A DNA stretch of 64,000 nt from an uncultured Candidatus Actinomarina sp. (GTDB taxonomy: Bacteria; Actinomycetota; Acidimicrobiia; Actinomarinales; Actinomarinaceae): NCBI GenBank assembly GCA_902533795.1, contig CACAND010000001.1, positions 174,844 through 238,843 on the forward strand, read 5' to 3'. Shown one piece after another: positions 10,427-20,858 of this stretch. The notes beneath the pieces are model-generated. The model had not been told where the DNA came from and did no database searches. It saw only the letters and a program-made list of their open reading frames with translations. The first letter of the stretch is position 1, and the number at the start of each line of letters is the position of its first letter. Made by a program: the position numbers and the translations under genes.

Positions 10427-11436
10427 TGAAAGTACTTGTAACAGGATCAGAAGGATTTATAGGTGGATACATCGTTAAAGAACTTATAAATAAAGGCTAT
10501 GAGGTTGTCGGAATTGATAACTTATCAAAATATGGAAAGCTTGTAAAAAGTTTTTCAGAAGACAAAAATTATAAATTTATACAAAATGATGTCAAAGATA
10601 GAGATTTATTACTTGAGGAAATGTCTGATTGTGAATACTTGATTGCCGGGGCAGCAATGATTGGAGGAATATCTTATTTTCATGATTATGCCTATGATTT
10701 ACTTTCCGAAAATGAAAAAATTATATCTACTACTACAGATATTGCAATTGAGTGCCAAAAAAATCATAAACTAAAAAGAACCGTTTTTCTAAGCTCATCG
10801 ATGGTTTTTGAATCAAGTGATGTATTCCCCACAAAAGAAGAAGATATAAATCATATACCTCCACCAATTAGTTCATACGGTTTTCAAAAGCTTGCTGTTG
10901 AATATTTTGCTAGAGCCGCCAAAGAACAATATGGACTTGAATATTCAATTGCAAGACCATTTAATTGCGTAGGTATTGGGGAAATAAAAGCAATCAATAG
11001 TGATGAAAATTCAAAAAAATTAACATTAAGTCACGTTGTTCCTGACTTGATACTTAAAACAATGATGGCCGATGACTCAATAGAAATTCTAGGTAATGGA
11101 AATCAAATACGTCACTATACATACGGTGAAGACCTTGCAAAGGGTATTGTGATGCTACTTGATCACGAAAATGCAAAGAATGATGACTTCAATTTATCTA
11201 CAAGTGAATCTACCTCTGTATTAGATTTAGCAGAAAAAATTTGGAAAAAATTGAAACCGGACAAAGAATTTAAATATATATCTACTGACCCATATGAATA
11301 TGACGTACAAAAAAGAATACCATCTACTGAAAAAGCAAAAAATTTATTGGGTTTTGAGGCAGATACAAGTCTTGATGAAATGTTAGATATTGTAATTCCA
11401 TGGATTAAAGATGCACATACAAAAGGTTTTTATTAA
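10426..11436 (+). CDS. NAD-dependent epimerase/dehydratase
   Basis: LVTGSEGFIGGYIVKEL; YGFQK catalytic motif. Confidence 0.9.
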   Translation: MKVLVTGSEGFIGGYIVKELINKGYEVVGIDNLSKYGKLVKSFSEDKNYKFIQNDVKDRDLLLEEMSDCEYLIAGAAMIGGISYFHDYAYDLLSENEKIISTTTDIAIECQKNHKLKRTVFLSSSMVFESSDVFPTKEEDINHIPPPISSYGFQKLAVEYFARAAKEQYGLEYSIARPFNCVGIGEIKAINSDENSKKLTLSHVVPDLILKTMMADDSIEILGNGNQIRHYTYGEDLAKGIVMLLDHENAKNDDFNLSTSESTSVLDLAEKIWKKLKPDKEFKYISTDPYEYDVQKRIPSTEKAKNLLGFEADTSLDEMLDIVIPWIKDAHTKGFY

Positions 11437-12425
11437 TTCCTTGATTTGAATAAATTTTTTAATATCACATTAGACCAGTAAATTGTTCTTTTTAATACAT
11501 AAATTATCCTTGTTAAAAGTAATGCATTAGGATAAATTTGCTTATCGTTTATTCCAAAATGTACAGCATATGAAATTCTGACATCTGTGTTGTATGTATT
11601 GTCATCATCATTAAAATCACTTAAATTAGTCAACTGGAATGTTTTAGCGTCGCTTCTAAAGTTTCTTTTTTTTGTATGAGTGGCATCATCACCCCAACCA
11701 ATATTTTTAATGAGGTTTAGTCTTGGAATGATCGATAAATATTTGTTTTTTATCATCGTTGAATACAACATATAATCCCAATTTTTTTCTTCTCTTGAAC
11801 TTACTCTGTTTAGCATCTTATATATTAAATAAGATTCAAATAGTGAGTATCCATCGAATAATTTCCTAATTTTCCTAAATGGTTGATTCCATAAACTAAG
11901 ATCTCCATCAAAATTTTCCCACCTATTTTTCCATGTTGCCCATCCCCATGTGAGTGGAACTTTTGTAAATAAATAACTGTTTTTATTAAAAAAATCTTTA
12001 TTAATTATAGGACCACCATTATCTCCAGATATCATAAACACTCTATCATCTTCAGAATATCTATCTAAAAGAACTGAACAATATTCGTAGAAAGAATCGT
12101 TTGGAATACAATCATCTTCTAAAATAATTCCAACTGTCTCATTCTCAAATAACCAATCAATAGCTTTTTTTGGGGCTATGTGACTTCCATAATTAATTGT
12201 ATTTTGCTGAATTTGAATATCACAACTCCAGTCAATATTCTCAATAATCTTTTTAATTTCATCTATATTTTGACTATCAATAATTTTTTGATTTTCCCGC
12301 GGTCCATCGAAATAAATATATATTTTTTTAGGCTGAGTTTTACTTAAAGAACTTATAAGTTGTTTTGAAATTTCGGGCCTATTGAAAAGAATTAGAAGCA
12401 CAGGAACGCTAATAGATTTTTTCAT
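11433..12425 (-). CDS. Glycosyltransferase, GNT-I/GT13-like hemolytic-type GT-A
   Basis: VPVLLILFNRPEISKQLISSL, GIILEDDCIPNDSFY, WGWATWKNRW. Confidence 0.7.
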   Translation of the reverse strand: MKKSISVPVLLILFNRPEISKQLISSLSKTQPKKIYIYFDGPRENQKIIDSQNIDEIKKIIENIDWSCDIQIQQNTINYGSHIAPKKAIDWLFENETVGIILEDDCIPNDSFYEYCSVLLDRYSEDDRVFMISGDNGGPIINKDFFNKNSYLFTKVPLTWGWATWKNRWENFDGDLSLWNQPFRKIRKLFDGYSLFESYLIYKMLNRVSSREEKNWDYMLYSTMIKNKYLSIIPRLNLIKNIGWGDDATHTKKRNFRSDAKTFQLTNLSDFNDDDNTYNTDVRISYAVHFGINDKQIYPNALLLTRIIYVLKRTIYWSNVILKNLFKSRN

Positions 12426-13381
12426 ATGTTTTTATTTCTATTTGATAAGAAGCGAATAATTCCAATTAAGAAAAAGAATGGAGATTCAATAAATTCTAAT
12501 TTCAAGTTTATTAAAATTTTAAAAAAATCTTTTATGGCAAATTTTTTCCTTGAGTTAGAGATATAGTATTTTTTATCATAAACTTCATTAAACATATCTT
12601 GGAAAATAAAAGAGCTGCTATGAGCAACGCCTCTTACGTGCCAAGGTTTGAATTTGCCAGAATAGTGAACAAGAGAAATATTATTTTGTTTTAAAATTTC
12701 TGTATAGTTTTTTTCGAAATAATTAACTTTGTAGTTTAAGTTTTCTGATATTTTTAAAAATTTATCATCATAATACTTATTCAAAATATCTTGATCCCAG
12801 AAAATCGCATCCTCTTTTATCTGTGAAAGAATATCAAGCACTTTTTTGGAAAAATTATTTTTTCTAGCTTTTTCAACATCCATCAACATTACACCTGCAT
12901 TAAAGTAAGAATTTCCTGTTAATTTAAGTCTTTTGAATGAAGTCTGATTAACATCATTTCTATTTGTTTCTTCCGAAAATCCAGCCTCAAGCCCACTAGA
13001 ATTTAAATTTTGGAATTCTTTTTTAATTTGTTCTAATGGATCAGATATGCAATAAACATCTCCATCTAAATAAATTATATTTTTAATATTTTCTGGAATA
13101 TATTTTAACAAAAATAATCTATAGAAAGTTGCCTCTGTCACATGAGCATCAAGAAGATTATAAAATTTTAAATCACTTTTATTAAATTTGTAAACATTGA
13201 TATTATTTAAATTTTCACTTTCTAATATTTTTTTAGGTAAAAATTCGGTGGTTTCTTCTGATTGGTGAATAATAAATATATTTATTTTTTCACTCACACT
13301 TTTCAACAAAGAATAAATAGAAACTATTGTTTGAATATTGTAATTTGAATCAAAGCAATATAAGAAATTTAACATTATCAA
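12422..13381 (-). CDS. GT8 family glycosyltransferase
   Basis: FYRLFLLKYIPENIKNIIYLDGDVYC; YFNAGVMLMDVEK; DQDILN; LVHYSGKFKPWH. Confidence 0.88.
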   Translation of the reverse strand: MIMLNFLYCFDSNYNIQTIVSIYSLLKSVSEKINIFIIHQSEETTEFLPKKILESENLNNINVYKFNKSDLKFYNLLDAHVTEATFYRLFLLKYIPENIKNIIYLDGDVYCISDPLEQIKKEFQNLNSSGLEAGFSEETNRNDVNQTSFKRLKLTGNSYFNAGVMLMDVEKARKNNFSKKVLDILSQIKEDAIFWDQDILNKYYDDKFLKISENLNYKVNYFEKNYTEILKQNNISLVHYSGKFKPWHVRGVAHSSSFIFQDMFNEVYDKKYYISNSRKKFAIKDFFKILINLKLEFIESPFFFLIGIIRFLSNRNKNI

Positions 13382-14241
13382 TAAATTGATGTGTATTTTA
13401 GAAGTGTATTCATTTTCTTTTTTGCCTTGCCTTGAAAATGAATATTCATTAGCTCAAGATATTCATTATTTACTTTGTCAAATATATAGTTTTTATTCTT
13501 TTTTTTATCTTTAAAAATTTTTATAAATTTTCCACTCATTTCATACTGGTCCTTGGAATAAAAGCCCTCTCCATTCCCATAGTTATTCATAAATACAACT
13601 CGAGATTCTCCTTTGTTTTTTGGAAAAATTAAATTATCAACATCAAGAAGATTCATTTTATCAAACAGATAGAAAAAGGTCATATCACATATTCCTCCAC
13701 CTCCATTTTTTTCATGAAAATCTATTTTGTGTTGGATTAATGGCAGCTTGCTTTTATTTATAAATACATCTTCATATAATTCAGAAAACAATTCGTAAAA
13801 CTCAATAGTTGTTCTTCCAGAATGGATACTTCCGGTCATATGAAACTCATCCCAGTCATTTAATATAAAATAAGAATTTTCCTTTTCATACTCAATTTCA
13901 TTAATGTTATCCAAAAGAATATTGTCAGAATCAATATGGAAAATTGATTTTTTGTGAGTTTGTTTCAAAAATTCTAAAATAGAAAATAATTTAAAATACC
14001 ATATCCATATAAAGTCTCCCTTTGTGTTGTAACTAACAAAATAGTCTTGATAATATTTCATTTTTTTAGTGTCTATAAAATCCCTATAGTCATAGAAATC
14101 AACGTTTTGGATTTTATCTAGTTTTTGACAGGAGCTGTCACCAAGAAAAATTACTTCATTATTTGCTGAAGTAATTTCACAATTAATTTTTAAATAATTT
14201 TCATAGTTGTTGTGAAATAATAAAACTGGAACATCTTCCAT
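13378..14241 (-). CDS. Putative glycosyltransferase of unassigned family
   Basis: HIDSDNILL DxD-like motif; IWIWYFKLFSILEFLK; located inside a GT gene run. Confidence 0.45.
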   Translation of the reverse strand: MEDVPVLLFHNNYENYLKINCEITSANNEVIFLGDSSCQKLDKIQNVDFYDYRDFIDTKKMKYYQDYFVSYNTKGDFIWIWYFKLFSILEFLKQTHKKSIFHIDSDNILLDNINEIEYEKENSYFILNDWDEFHMTGSIHSGRTTIEFYELFSELYEDVFINKSKLPLIQHKIDFHEKNGGGGICDMTFFYLFDKMNLLDVDNLIFPKNKGESRVVFMNNYGNGEGFYSKDQYEMSGKFIKIFKDKKKNKNYIFDKVNNEYLELMNIHFQGKAKKKMNTLLKYTSIY

Positions 14242-14285
14242 ATTGATATTATAACTTCCTATTAGTTTGTAAATTATTAATAAAT

Positions 14286-15155
14286 TTATATAATTTTTTT
14301 ATAATTTCTTAATTTTATTTTTTCTTTTTTAAAAATTTCATCAAAGTCTATATTTGTAATAAAACCATTTCTATGAAACTTTTCATTCTCTCCAACCCAT
14401 CCGTGTATATCAAAAGTCAAAAAACTTAAATTATTATATTGAATTTTAAGATCTTCAAAGATTTCAAGGGATGCGCTCATTAAATCTGGAAAATCAAGAT
14501 CATCAAAGTAAAGAACAAATGTATCAGATAAAGAATCCTTAATAATATTTCTATATTCGGCCATTACTCCTTTTTTAGTGTGTAAAGCATCTGAAAAAAT
14601 TAAATCAAATTTCTCATTTATACTTTTGAATTCATCTGTGTCTTTTTCATCAAGTAAATCTCCAATAAAATAAATCAGTTTATTTTCATTAAGTTCTGAA
14701 GTAAAGTAATTTGATTTAAGTTGTGTAAATTTATTAGAAAAGTTAGGATTTATTTCATTATTATCAAAACCAACAATTAATGAGTTGCTCAATTGATTTA
14801 CGATTTGTAAATAATTTTTCATTACAGATACTCCAATTTCTAAGTAATTAATTTTTACTTTATCCATATTTCTAGAAATAAAAACTAAAAGATCAGAGTA
14901 AGTTGGATATTCATTTATTTCGTTATCGATATGTTCAAATAGTTTTTTGGGAATGCCATAATCATTTGCTTTATACTGATCTTCTGTCAAGAAAGTTTCA
15001 ATACTAGACAAGTAAAGTCTGTTATCTCGAATAATATTGACAAATTCTTTATTCGTATTTTTATAAAACAAGATATGTATGGCTTGAATTTTTCGTTTTA
15101 TAAATAACGCAAATTTTGAATTGTAATACTTTAATTGTTCATTCATTTTTTTCAT
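14286..15155 (-). CDS. SAM-dependent methyltransferase-like protein
   Basis: INYLEIGVSVMKNYLQIV; FDLIFSDALHTKKGVMAEYRNI. Confidence 0.55.
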   Translation of the reverse strand: MKKMNEQLKYYNSKFALFIKRKIQAIHILFYKNTNKEFVNIIRDNRLYLSSIETFLTEDQYKANDYGIPKKLFEHIDNEINEYPTYSDLLVFISRNMDKVKINYLEIGVSVMKNYLQIVNQLSNSLIVGFDNNEINPNFSNKFTQLKSNYFTSELNENKLIYFIGDLLDEKDTDEFKSINEKFDLIFSDALHTKKGVMAEYRNIIKDSLSDTFVLYFDDLDFPDLMSASLEIFEDLKIQYNNLSFLTFDIHGWVGENEKFHRNGFITNIDFDEIFKKEKIKLRNYKKII

Positions 15156-16461
15156 TGATTTTTTGCTTTTTGTTTATAGACAAAAAATAATTGATCAAAT
15201 AAACCACAAAAATAATTATTGAAGCAATTATCCCAATATTGATATCAATTATACCCTCGTAGTTCCAATGATTTAAGAAAATCATAAACGAGAGAACACT
15301 TAATAAATGAAGTGTTTTTAAAAGTTTTTCTTTGTAATTTAGAAGTAAAAATACATTAAGTAAAATAATCAAATTACCAATTGAGTAATAACTAAATCTT
15401 ATAGGAGGATACCAACCAATTAATGAATAAAATAAATAGATTAATGCAGAAAATTTTATTAATTTTTCTAAACCCAAATTATTTCTATAAGCATTTAAGG
15501 GATTAGTAATAATCACAAAAAAGAAAGGGACAATAAGATAAAGAATTAGTTGAAAATTATCTACTAAATAGCAAGCAAGGAAATTGGGAATTTCCATACA
15601 ATGCCACCCCCCTTCAAACCTTCTTGAAGTAAAAAGATATAAAGGCAACCATATAAATTGGCCATAATGTGATGAATTTTCGTCATAAGGAATTTGATTC
15701 TCGAAAATAAAAATATACAAATTGTAGATAACAAAAGGAAGAATTGAAATTATTAGCATCTTAAAAATATGAGTAAGGTCTTTCATATTAAATTTCATAA
15801 TTTTCTCAATAAGCAAAATTAAAAAAACTAAAGTATATCCTACAAGAAATATTCTATGTATTAAGACAAGACAACCAACCAGTAAAGAAGTTTTATAATT
15901 TATATTGTCTTGCTTTGTTATCAAATAAGTATTAAAAGTAATGATCAATAATGTCCAAAGTTGGTTTGATGGATCAAAAATACCCCATTTATTTAATGGA
16001 CTTGAACATAAAACTAAAGAAATTAAAAAATATGTAAAAATATTATTAGATAGGTCTTTGTTTAAAATTTTTAAAAATAGAATAGATGAAAGTGTTATTA
16101 CGAAAATGTTTAATAATATGATTGAAATATGTATTGCTACATCAAAATCTGGAATGATATTAAAACTCATAAAATTAATAAAATTTGAAATTAAATTATT
16201 GATTGTAATAAACAAAGGTCTGCCTTGGTAAACATATCCTTCGGTAAATAAAGTTGGTAAATTTCTAATTGCAGAGTAATACGATTCTTGATCGCAACTT
16301 ATTGGATAAGAAATTTTAATATTAAAAAATTTGTAATCATTAATTGTGTTACAAATAAAATAATTTGGTTCGATAAATTTAAATACAAAATTTATAAGAA
16401 AAAGAAAAGACACATTAACAACATTAATTAGGTAAAACTTAATATAAGTCTTGGTATTCAC
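15139..16461 (-). CDS. Polytopic membrane protein, glycan-region (GT-C-like)
   Basis: About ten hydrophobic segments; first loop SCDQESYYSAIRNLP. Confidence 0.55.
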   Translation of the reverse strand: MNTKTYIKFYLINVVNVSFLFLINFVFKFIEPNYFICNTINDYKFFNIKISYPISCDQESYYSAIRNLPTLFTEGYVYQGRPLFITINNLISNFINFMSFNIIPDFDVAIHISIILLNIFVITLSSILFLKILNKDLSNNIFTYFLISLVLCSSPLNKWGIFDPSNQLWTLLIITFNTYLITKQDNINYKTSLLVGCLVLIHRIFLVGYTLVFLILLIEKIMKFNMKDLTHIFKMLIISILPFVIYNLYIFIFENQIPYDENSSHYGQFIWLPLYLFTSRRFEGGWHCMEIPNFLACYLVDNFQLILYLIVPFFFVIITNPLNAYRNNLGLEKLIKFSALIYLFYSLIGWYPPIRFSYYSIGNLIILLNVFLLLNYKEKLLKTLHLLSVLSFMIFLNHWNYEGIIDINIGIIASIIIFVVYLINYFLSINKKQKINEKNE

Positions 16462-17502
16462 TTAATTAAGATTGTTCAAATAATTACTAGCTTGATTCAT
16501 AGAAAAGTCTGGGGAAGTATCATTCAAATACTGCTTCTCCCACAATACTGTTTCATTTAACATTTCATCAATTGTCAATATTGGTTTCCAACCAAGTTTT
16601 TCTTTTGCTTTAGAAGAATTAATGATCAGTGTGTCAACTTCCTTAAATTCTTCGTTTTTTTCAATCTCTATAGAAATTTTTGAGTCCCATAATTCGATGA
16701 ATTTTTTTGATAAATATTCGGCATCATATTTATTGTTTATCTCTGAATTAAGATTATAAATTTCAGATTTTTCACTTAAATAATTTTCTTGAGCAACCAA
16801 CAGATAACCATATATTGAGTCAAATACATGCTGCCATGGACGTATAGATTTAGGTTTACGAAGGATAAAATCTTTATTTGCAATCAATGATTCTATCAAA
16901 TCTGTAGCTAAGCGCTTTTCCGCTCTATCTCCACCACCAATAACATTTCCTGATCGAACTACAGATGTTTTGAGTTCACTATCCAATCTTGAAAATGCCT
17001 CAATAACATTTTCTTGTCCAACCTTGCTAGAACTATAAAAATCTTTTCCCCCTAATGGAGAATCTTCAACATTGTCAAAATCAGAATTCTTATAAACCTT
17101 GTCAGTTGTAGATACAACTACAGACTTTGTGTCAGGACATTTTGATATTTCATTTAAAACATTAAACGTACCAATAATGTTTGAGTTCAATGTATCTAGA
17201 GGGTTTTTGTATCCCTGATAAACTAAACTTTGAGCTGCAAAATGAAATACAATATCTGGATTAATTTTTTCAATTTGTTGAAAATTTGAAGCATTGTCTG
17301 GACTTGATAAATCAAAAAATAACTCACCTTCATAAATATTTTTTAAATTTGCCATCTGATATAAGCCTTTTTTATCCTCTCTTGATATTCCGTAAATTTG
17401 AGAGTTTAAATTTTTTAGAAAGACACCTAACCAGGATCCTTTAAACCCTGTATGTCCAGTTATTAAAACTTTTTTATTTTTCCAGAAGTCATAATTTATC
17501 AA
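16462..17502 (-). CDS. rfbG: CDP-glucose 4,6-dehydratase
   Basis: WKNKKVLITGHTGFKGSWLGVFL; SSSKVGQENV; next to the rfbF-like gene. Confidence 0.9.
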   Translation of the reverse strand: MINYDFWKNKKVLITGHTGFKGSWLGVFLKNLNSQIYGISREDKKGLYQMANLKNIYEGELFFDLSSPDNASNFQQIEKINPDIVFHFAAQSLVYQGYKNPLDTLNSNIIGTFNVLNEISKCPDTKSVVVSTTDKVYKNSDFDNVEDSPLGGKDFYSSSKVGQENVIEAFSRLDSELKTSVVRSGNVIGGGDRAEKRLATDLIESLIANKDFILRKPKSIRPWQHVFDSIYGYLLVAQENYLSEKSEIYNLNSEINNKYDAEYLSKKFIELWDSKISIEIEKNEEFKEVDTLIINSSKAKEKLGWKPILTIDEMLNETVLWEKQYLNDTSPDFSMNQASNYLNNLN

Positions 17503-18233
17503 TTTACCAAACCACTTTCAATTGCTCTTTCTAATATTTCTAACTCTCTAATTGTGTCACAAGGTTGCCAGAATCCTTCATGTTTAAACGCCGATAACTG
17601 TTTTTGTTTTGCAAGCAACTCAAGAGGTTTTGTTTCTAAAATATCTTCTGAATCAGCTAAATAATCTAATATTTGTTTTTTAAAAACGAAAAAACCTCCG
17701 TTTATCCATCCACTCGAAGTATTATCTTTTTCTCCAAAGTTTGTTACGATATTGTTTTCAATTTCTAAACTTCCAAATCTAGCAGGAGGTCTGACAGCCG
17801 TAACAGTAGCAATTTTGTTTTCTTCAATAAAAAATTTTGTTAAATCTTCTAAATTAATATTTGCAATGCCATCTCCATAAGTTAAATAAAAATTTTCCTC
17901 ATTAAGGTACTCAGCTCCTAGCTTTAACCTTCCTCCTGTCATAGTTTCTAAGCCGGTATCTAAAACAGTAATTTTTGTATTTAGGTTATTCTCAAATATA
18001 TTTTCAGATTTTGATACTCGATTCAAACTTGATTCATAGTGTTCGACTATTTTTTCAATTTTGTATCCTGCAAGAACAACTATATTATTTATATTAAATT
18101 TAGAGTAAATAGATATTATGTGATCTAATAGTGGTTTTCCATTTGCCAATATCATTGGTTTTGGAATTTTATCAGTATATTCGGCAAATCTTGTACCTTT
18201 ACCTCCAGCCAATATCATTACAGAATTGAACAT
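17499..18233 (-). CDS. rfbF: Glucose-1-phosphate cytidylyltransferase
   Basis: MILAGGKGTRFAEYTDKIPKPM; GWINGGFFVFKKQ; EGFWQPCDTIREL. Confidence 0.9.
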   Translation of the reverse strand: MFNSVMILAGGKGTRFAEYTDKIPKPMILANGKPLLDHIISIYSKFNINNIVVLAGYKIEKIVEHYESSLNRVSKSENIFENNLNTKITVLDTGLETMTGGRLKLGAEYLNEENFYLTYGDGIANINLEDLTKFFIEENKIATVTAVRPPARFGSLEIENNIVTNFGEKDNTSSGWINGGFFVFKKQILDYLADSEDILETKPLELLAKQKQLSAFKHEGFWQPCDTIRELEILERAIESGLVN

Positions 18234-18296
18234 ATAAATAATATGTTAATTATATGAATTTAATAATGGAGATATTTAATATACAATAGTTATAAT

Positions 18297-19118
18297 TTGC
18301 AAAATATTCTTATAACAGGTGGTAGTAGCTATTTAGGTTCAAAAACTATTGACTACTTTAAAGATTTTACATTTTATGGATTAGAGCATAATTCAAAATT
18401 ATTAGAAAGAAAGAATTTATTTACATTTCAAGATACAAATTTTAAAGAAATAATTTCAAAATACAAAATTGATATCATAATTCATTTTGCGACAAACTCT
18501 GATAGAACAAATAAACAGAATAAAGAGGAAATTCATAAAACCAACGTTTTACTCGGGGAAGAACTATTAAACGCTTGTATTGATAGTAGAGTTAAACTCT
18601 TCATATCTGCAGGAAGTTATTCGCAAGATATATTTGAGAGACCACCCAATTTCTATGTTGAAACAAAAAATATTTTCGAAGATTCCCTAATTTCATACAG
18701 TAAAAAACATAGATTAAGAATTATAAATTACCTACTTGGAGATGTTTATGGAAAGGATGATTTTAGATCAAATAAGCTAATAAATTATTTAATTCAAAAT
18801 GAAGATAAGGAACAAATAAAATTTAATTCAAATGGACTTGGTGCATTTTCACCAGTTTATGTAAATGATATTTTATCAATAATGGAAGAAGATCTTAATT
18901 TGGCACATGATCAGAAATTTTACAGACGAAAAATAATTTCTTCTAATATCATAACTGTAAAAGAATTTGTCAAAATTTATAAAACGACAAGAGGAAAAAA
19001 ATTCAAAGAAATTTATAACAATATCGAGAATCCTTATAGTAATTTTAAAAAAATTAATTCAAAAGATTTATTATTCAAAACTTCTATAGAAGAAGGGCTT
19101 AAAAGCTTAGAGATTTAA
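18297..19118 (+). CDS. NAD-dependent epimerase/reductase, possibly acting on CDP-4-keto-6-deoxyglucose
   Basis: ILITGGSSYLGSKTIDYF; ATNSDR; TTG start; divergent from rfbFG. Confidence 0.75.
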   Translation: MQNILITGGSSYLGSKTIDYFKDFTFYGLEHNSKLLERKNLFTFQDTNFKEIISKYKIDIIIHFATNSDRTNKQNKEEIHKTNVLLGEELLNACIDSRVKLFISAGSYSQDIFERPPNFYVETKNIFEDSLISYSKKHRLRIINYLLGDVYGKDDFRSNKLINYLIQNEDKEQIKFNSNGLGAFSPVYVNDILSIMEEDLNLAHDQKFYRRKIISSNIITVKEFVKIYKTTRGKKFKEIYNNIENPYSNFKKINSKDLLFKTSIEEGLKSLEI

Positions 19119-20036
19119 AAATTTTTTTAAATATTTATAGGTCTCAGATAAAGACATGCTTGGATCAAAACCATTGACATCTTGTATAGATTTGTAATCT
19201 TTGTTAAATCTACCTCTAAATTTTGTTGCAAATACTCTGTGGGAAATTATATTCTTTTGATGTTTAGTAAGTGTGGTTGAGTTGTGTTCAATCATTAATG
19301 CAAGTGATCTCAAATAACAATGACTTAGAATTTTTGGATTATTTACTAAAGATATTGAGTCATCCCCACCATAAAAATTAAATAGAGTCTTATTTATATA
19401 ATATGTATCAAGCTCATTAAATACTCCAAAGAAATTCATTATTAAATCATTTCCCATCAACTTTTTTGTACAAATGTTATTACTTTGACCAAAAATTATT
19501 GCTTCCTCTATATATTTAGATTTCATAATAGAAGCTGTTGGTGAGACAGGAAAAACTGGTGCAAGTTGGAGGACATGATCTATTACATCTCCCGTTGTTA
19601 ATTTTTTTGTTTCATTTCTGTAGTAGTTTTTTAAAGGTTTCTGAAAACTGTCTTTGAGGTAGATATTGCAGTTATAAATCAAAGTATTTGGTTCATAGTT
19701 TTGAAGATCTATAAACATTGTTTCTAGCGCTTCTCTTTCCATCCAGTCATCATCCTGAAGCCATTTAGAATAATCTGTATCAATATATTTAAGAGTTTGC
19801 ATCCAATTGTCTATCGGTTCTAAACTTTCCTCATTATTTAAAAAAGTTAATATGAAATTTTTGTTTTTATTTTTCCAATTGGTAACAACATCTTTTGTGT
19901 TATCTGAAGAATTGTTATTAGAGATTATACAATGAATTTTTCCATCAAAAGTTTGCTCAGATACCGATTGTAGACATTTGTCTAAAAGTTCGGCTCTATT
20001 GTATGTAGGAATAAGAAGAGTTACTTCTTGCTGCAT
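19107..20036 (-). CDS. GT2 family glycosyltransferase
   Basis: VTLLIPTYNRAELLDKCLQSVSEQTF; WLQDDDWM. Confidence 0.88.
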   Translation of the reverse strand: MQQEVTLLIPTYNRAELLDKCLQSVSEQTFDGKIHCIISNNNSSDNTKDVVTNWKNKNKNFILTFLNNEESLEPIDNWMQTLKYIDTDYSKWLQDDDWMEREALETMFIDLQNYEPNTLIYNCNIYLKDSFQKPLKNYYRNETKKLTTGDVIDHVLQLAPVFPVSPTASIMKSKYIEEAIIFGQSNNICTKKLMGNDLIMNFFGVFNELDTYYINKTLFNFYGGDDSISLVNNPKILSHCYLRSLALMIEHNSTTLTKHQKNIISHRVFATKFRGRFNKDYKSIQDVNGFDPSMSLSETYKYLKKFLNL

Positions 20037-20856
20037 TTTTTACCATCAGTTTATATTCACCATAATATCTTTCTTTAAAGGCATTGTAGTAATCCTCTAT
20101 ACTTCTTTTCGTTGAATATTTTAAACCAAATAAATCATACCCAAATTGATCACTACTAAGATTGTTAATTAATGACTGAAAATATTTAGGGTGATCTTCG
20201 ACTTTTAGTTTAAATATATGCTTTTTATATCTCAACTCAATCATCTTAAACCAAGCTTTAAAAGCCAACTCTGGAGTTTCTCCCCCTCTATCTCCGTAAT
20301 CTTTAAAATAGTTGTACCATGCTCTTGCAAATCGAGCCCTATCTTCAGCAATTACATTCTTAGATTTGAAGGATGAGTCATAGTTCCAGAAGGGAATATT
20401 TACTACAGGAACATTTGTTGAATCAAGTAAGACTCCATTGAGTGTTGGATCACACATATCTCCACCGCCGTTAAGTTTTATGTTTGGGTATTTCTTTTTG
20501 TTTAAGATAAATGACATTCTTGATTTCAAGTGATATCTATCTGGGGTAAATATTTGATATTTTCTCAGAGAGATAGCAGGATAATCTTGATATTCATCGA
20601 GAGCTTTTTTGAGATTATAAAAATTATTTTCATGGAAAATTGTGTCAATGTCCATTTTTATAACCCAATCTCCTTTTGATTTATTGAAACCTTCTTGGAA
20701 AACTTTACCAATATATTCAAATGAAAATTCTTCTTCCCAGTCTTCTCCGACAACAACTACTTCATCTGCAAAGTCTTTATAACAGTCCAATGCTTCTTTC
20801 CATGGATCCATTCTTTTTTCTGGATCAGTATAAGAAGTAAAAATTGAAATATTCAT
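19996..20856 (-). CDS. Glycosyltransferase-like (GT2-related) protein
   Basis: SIFTSYTDPEKRMDPWKEAL; GDWVIKMDIDTIFHE. Confidence 0.65.
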   Translation of the reverse strand: MNISIFTSYTDPEKRMDPWKEALDCYKDFADEVVVVGEDWEEEFSFEYIGKVFQEGFNKSKGDWVIKMDIDTIFHENNFYNLKKALDEYQDYPAISLRKYQIFTPDRYHLKSRMSFILNKKKYPNIKLNGGGDMCDPTLNGVLLDSTNVPVVNIPFWNYDSSFKSKNVIAEDRARFARAWYNYFKDYGDRGGETPELAFKAWFKMIELRYKKHIFKLKVEDHPKYFQSLINNLSSDQFGYDLFGLKYSTKRSIEDYYNAFKERYYGEYKLMVKNAARSNSSYSYIQ

Positions 20857-20858
20857 TT

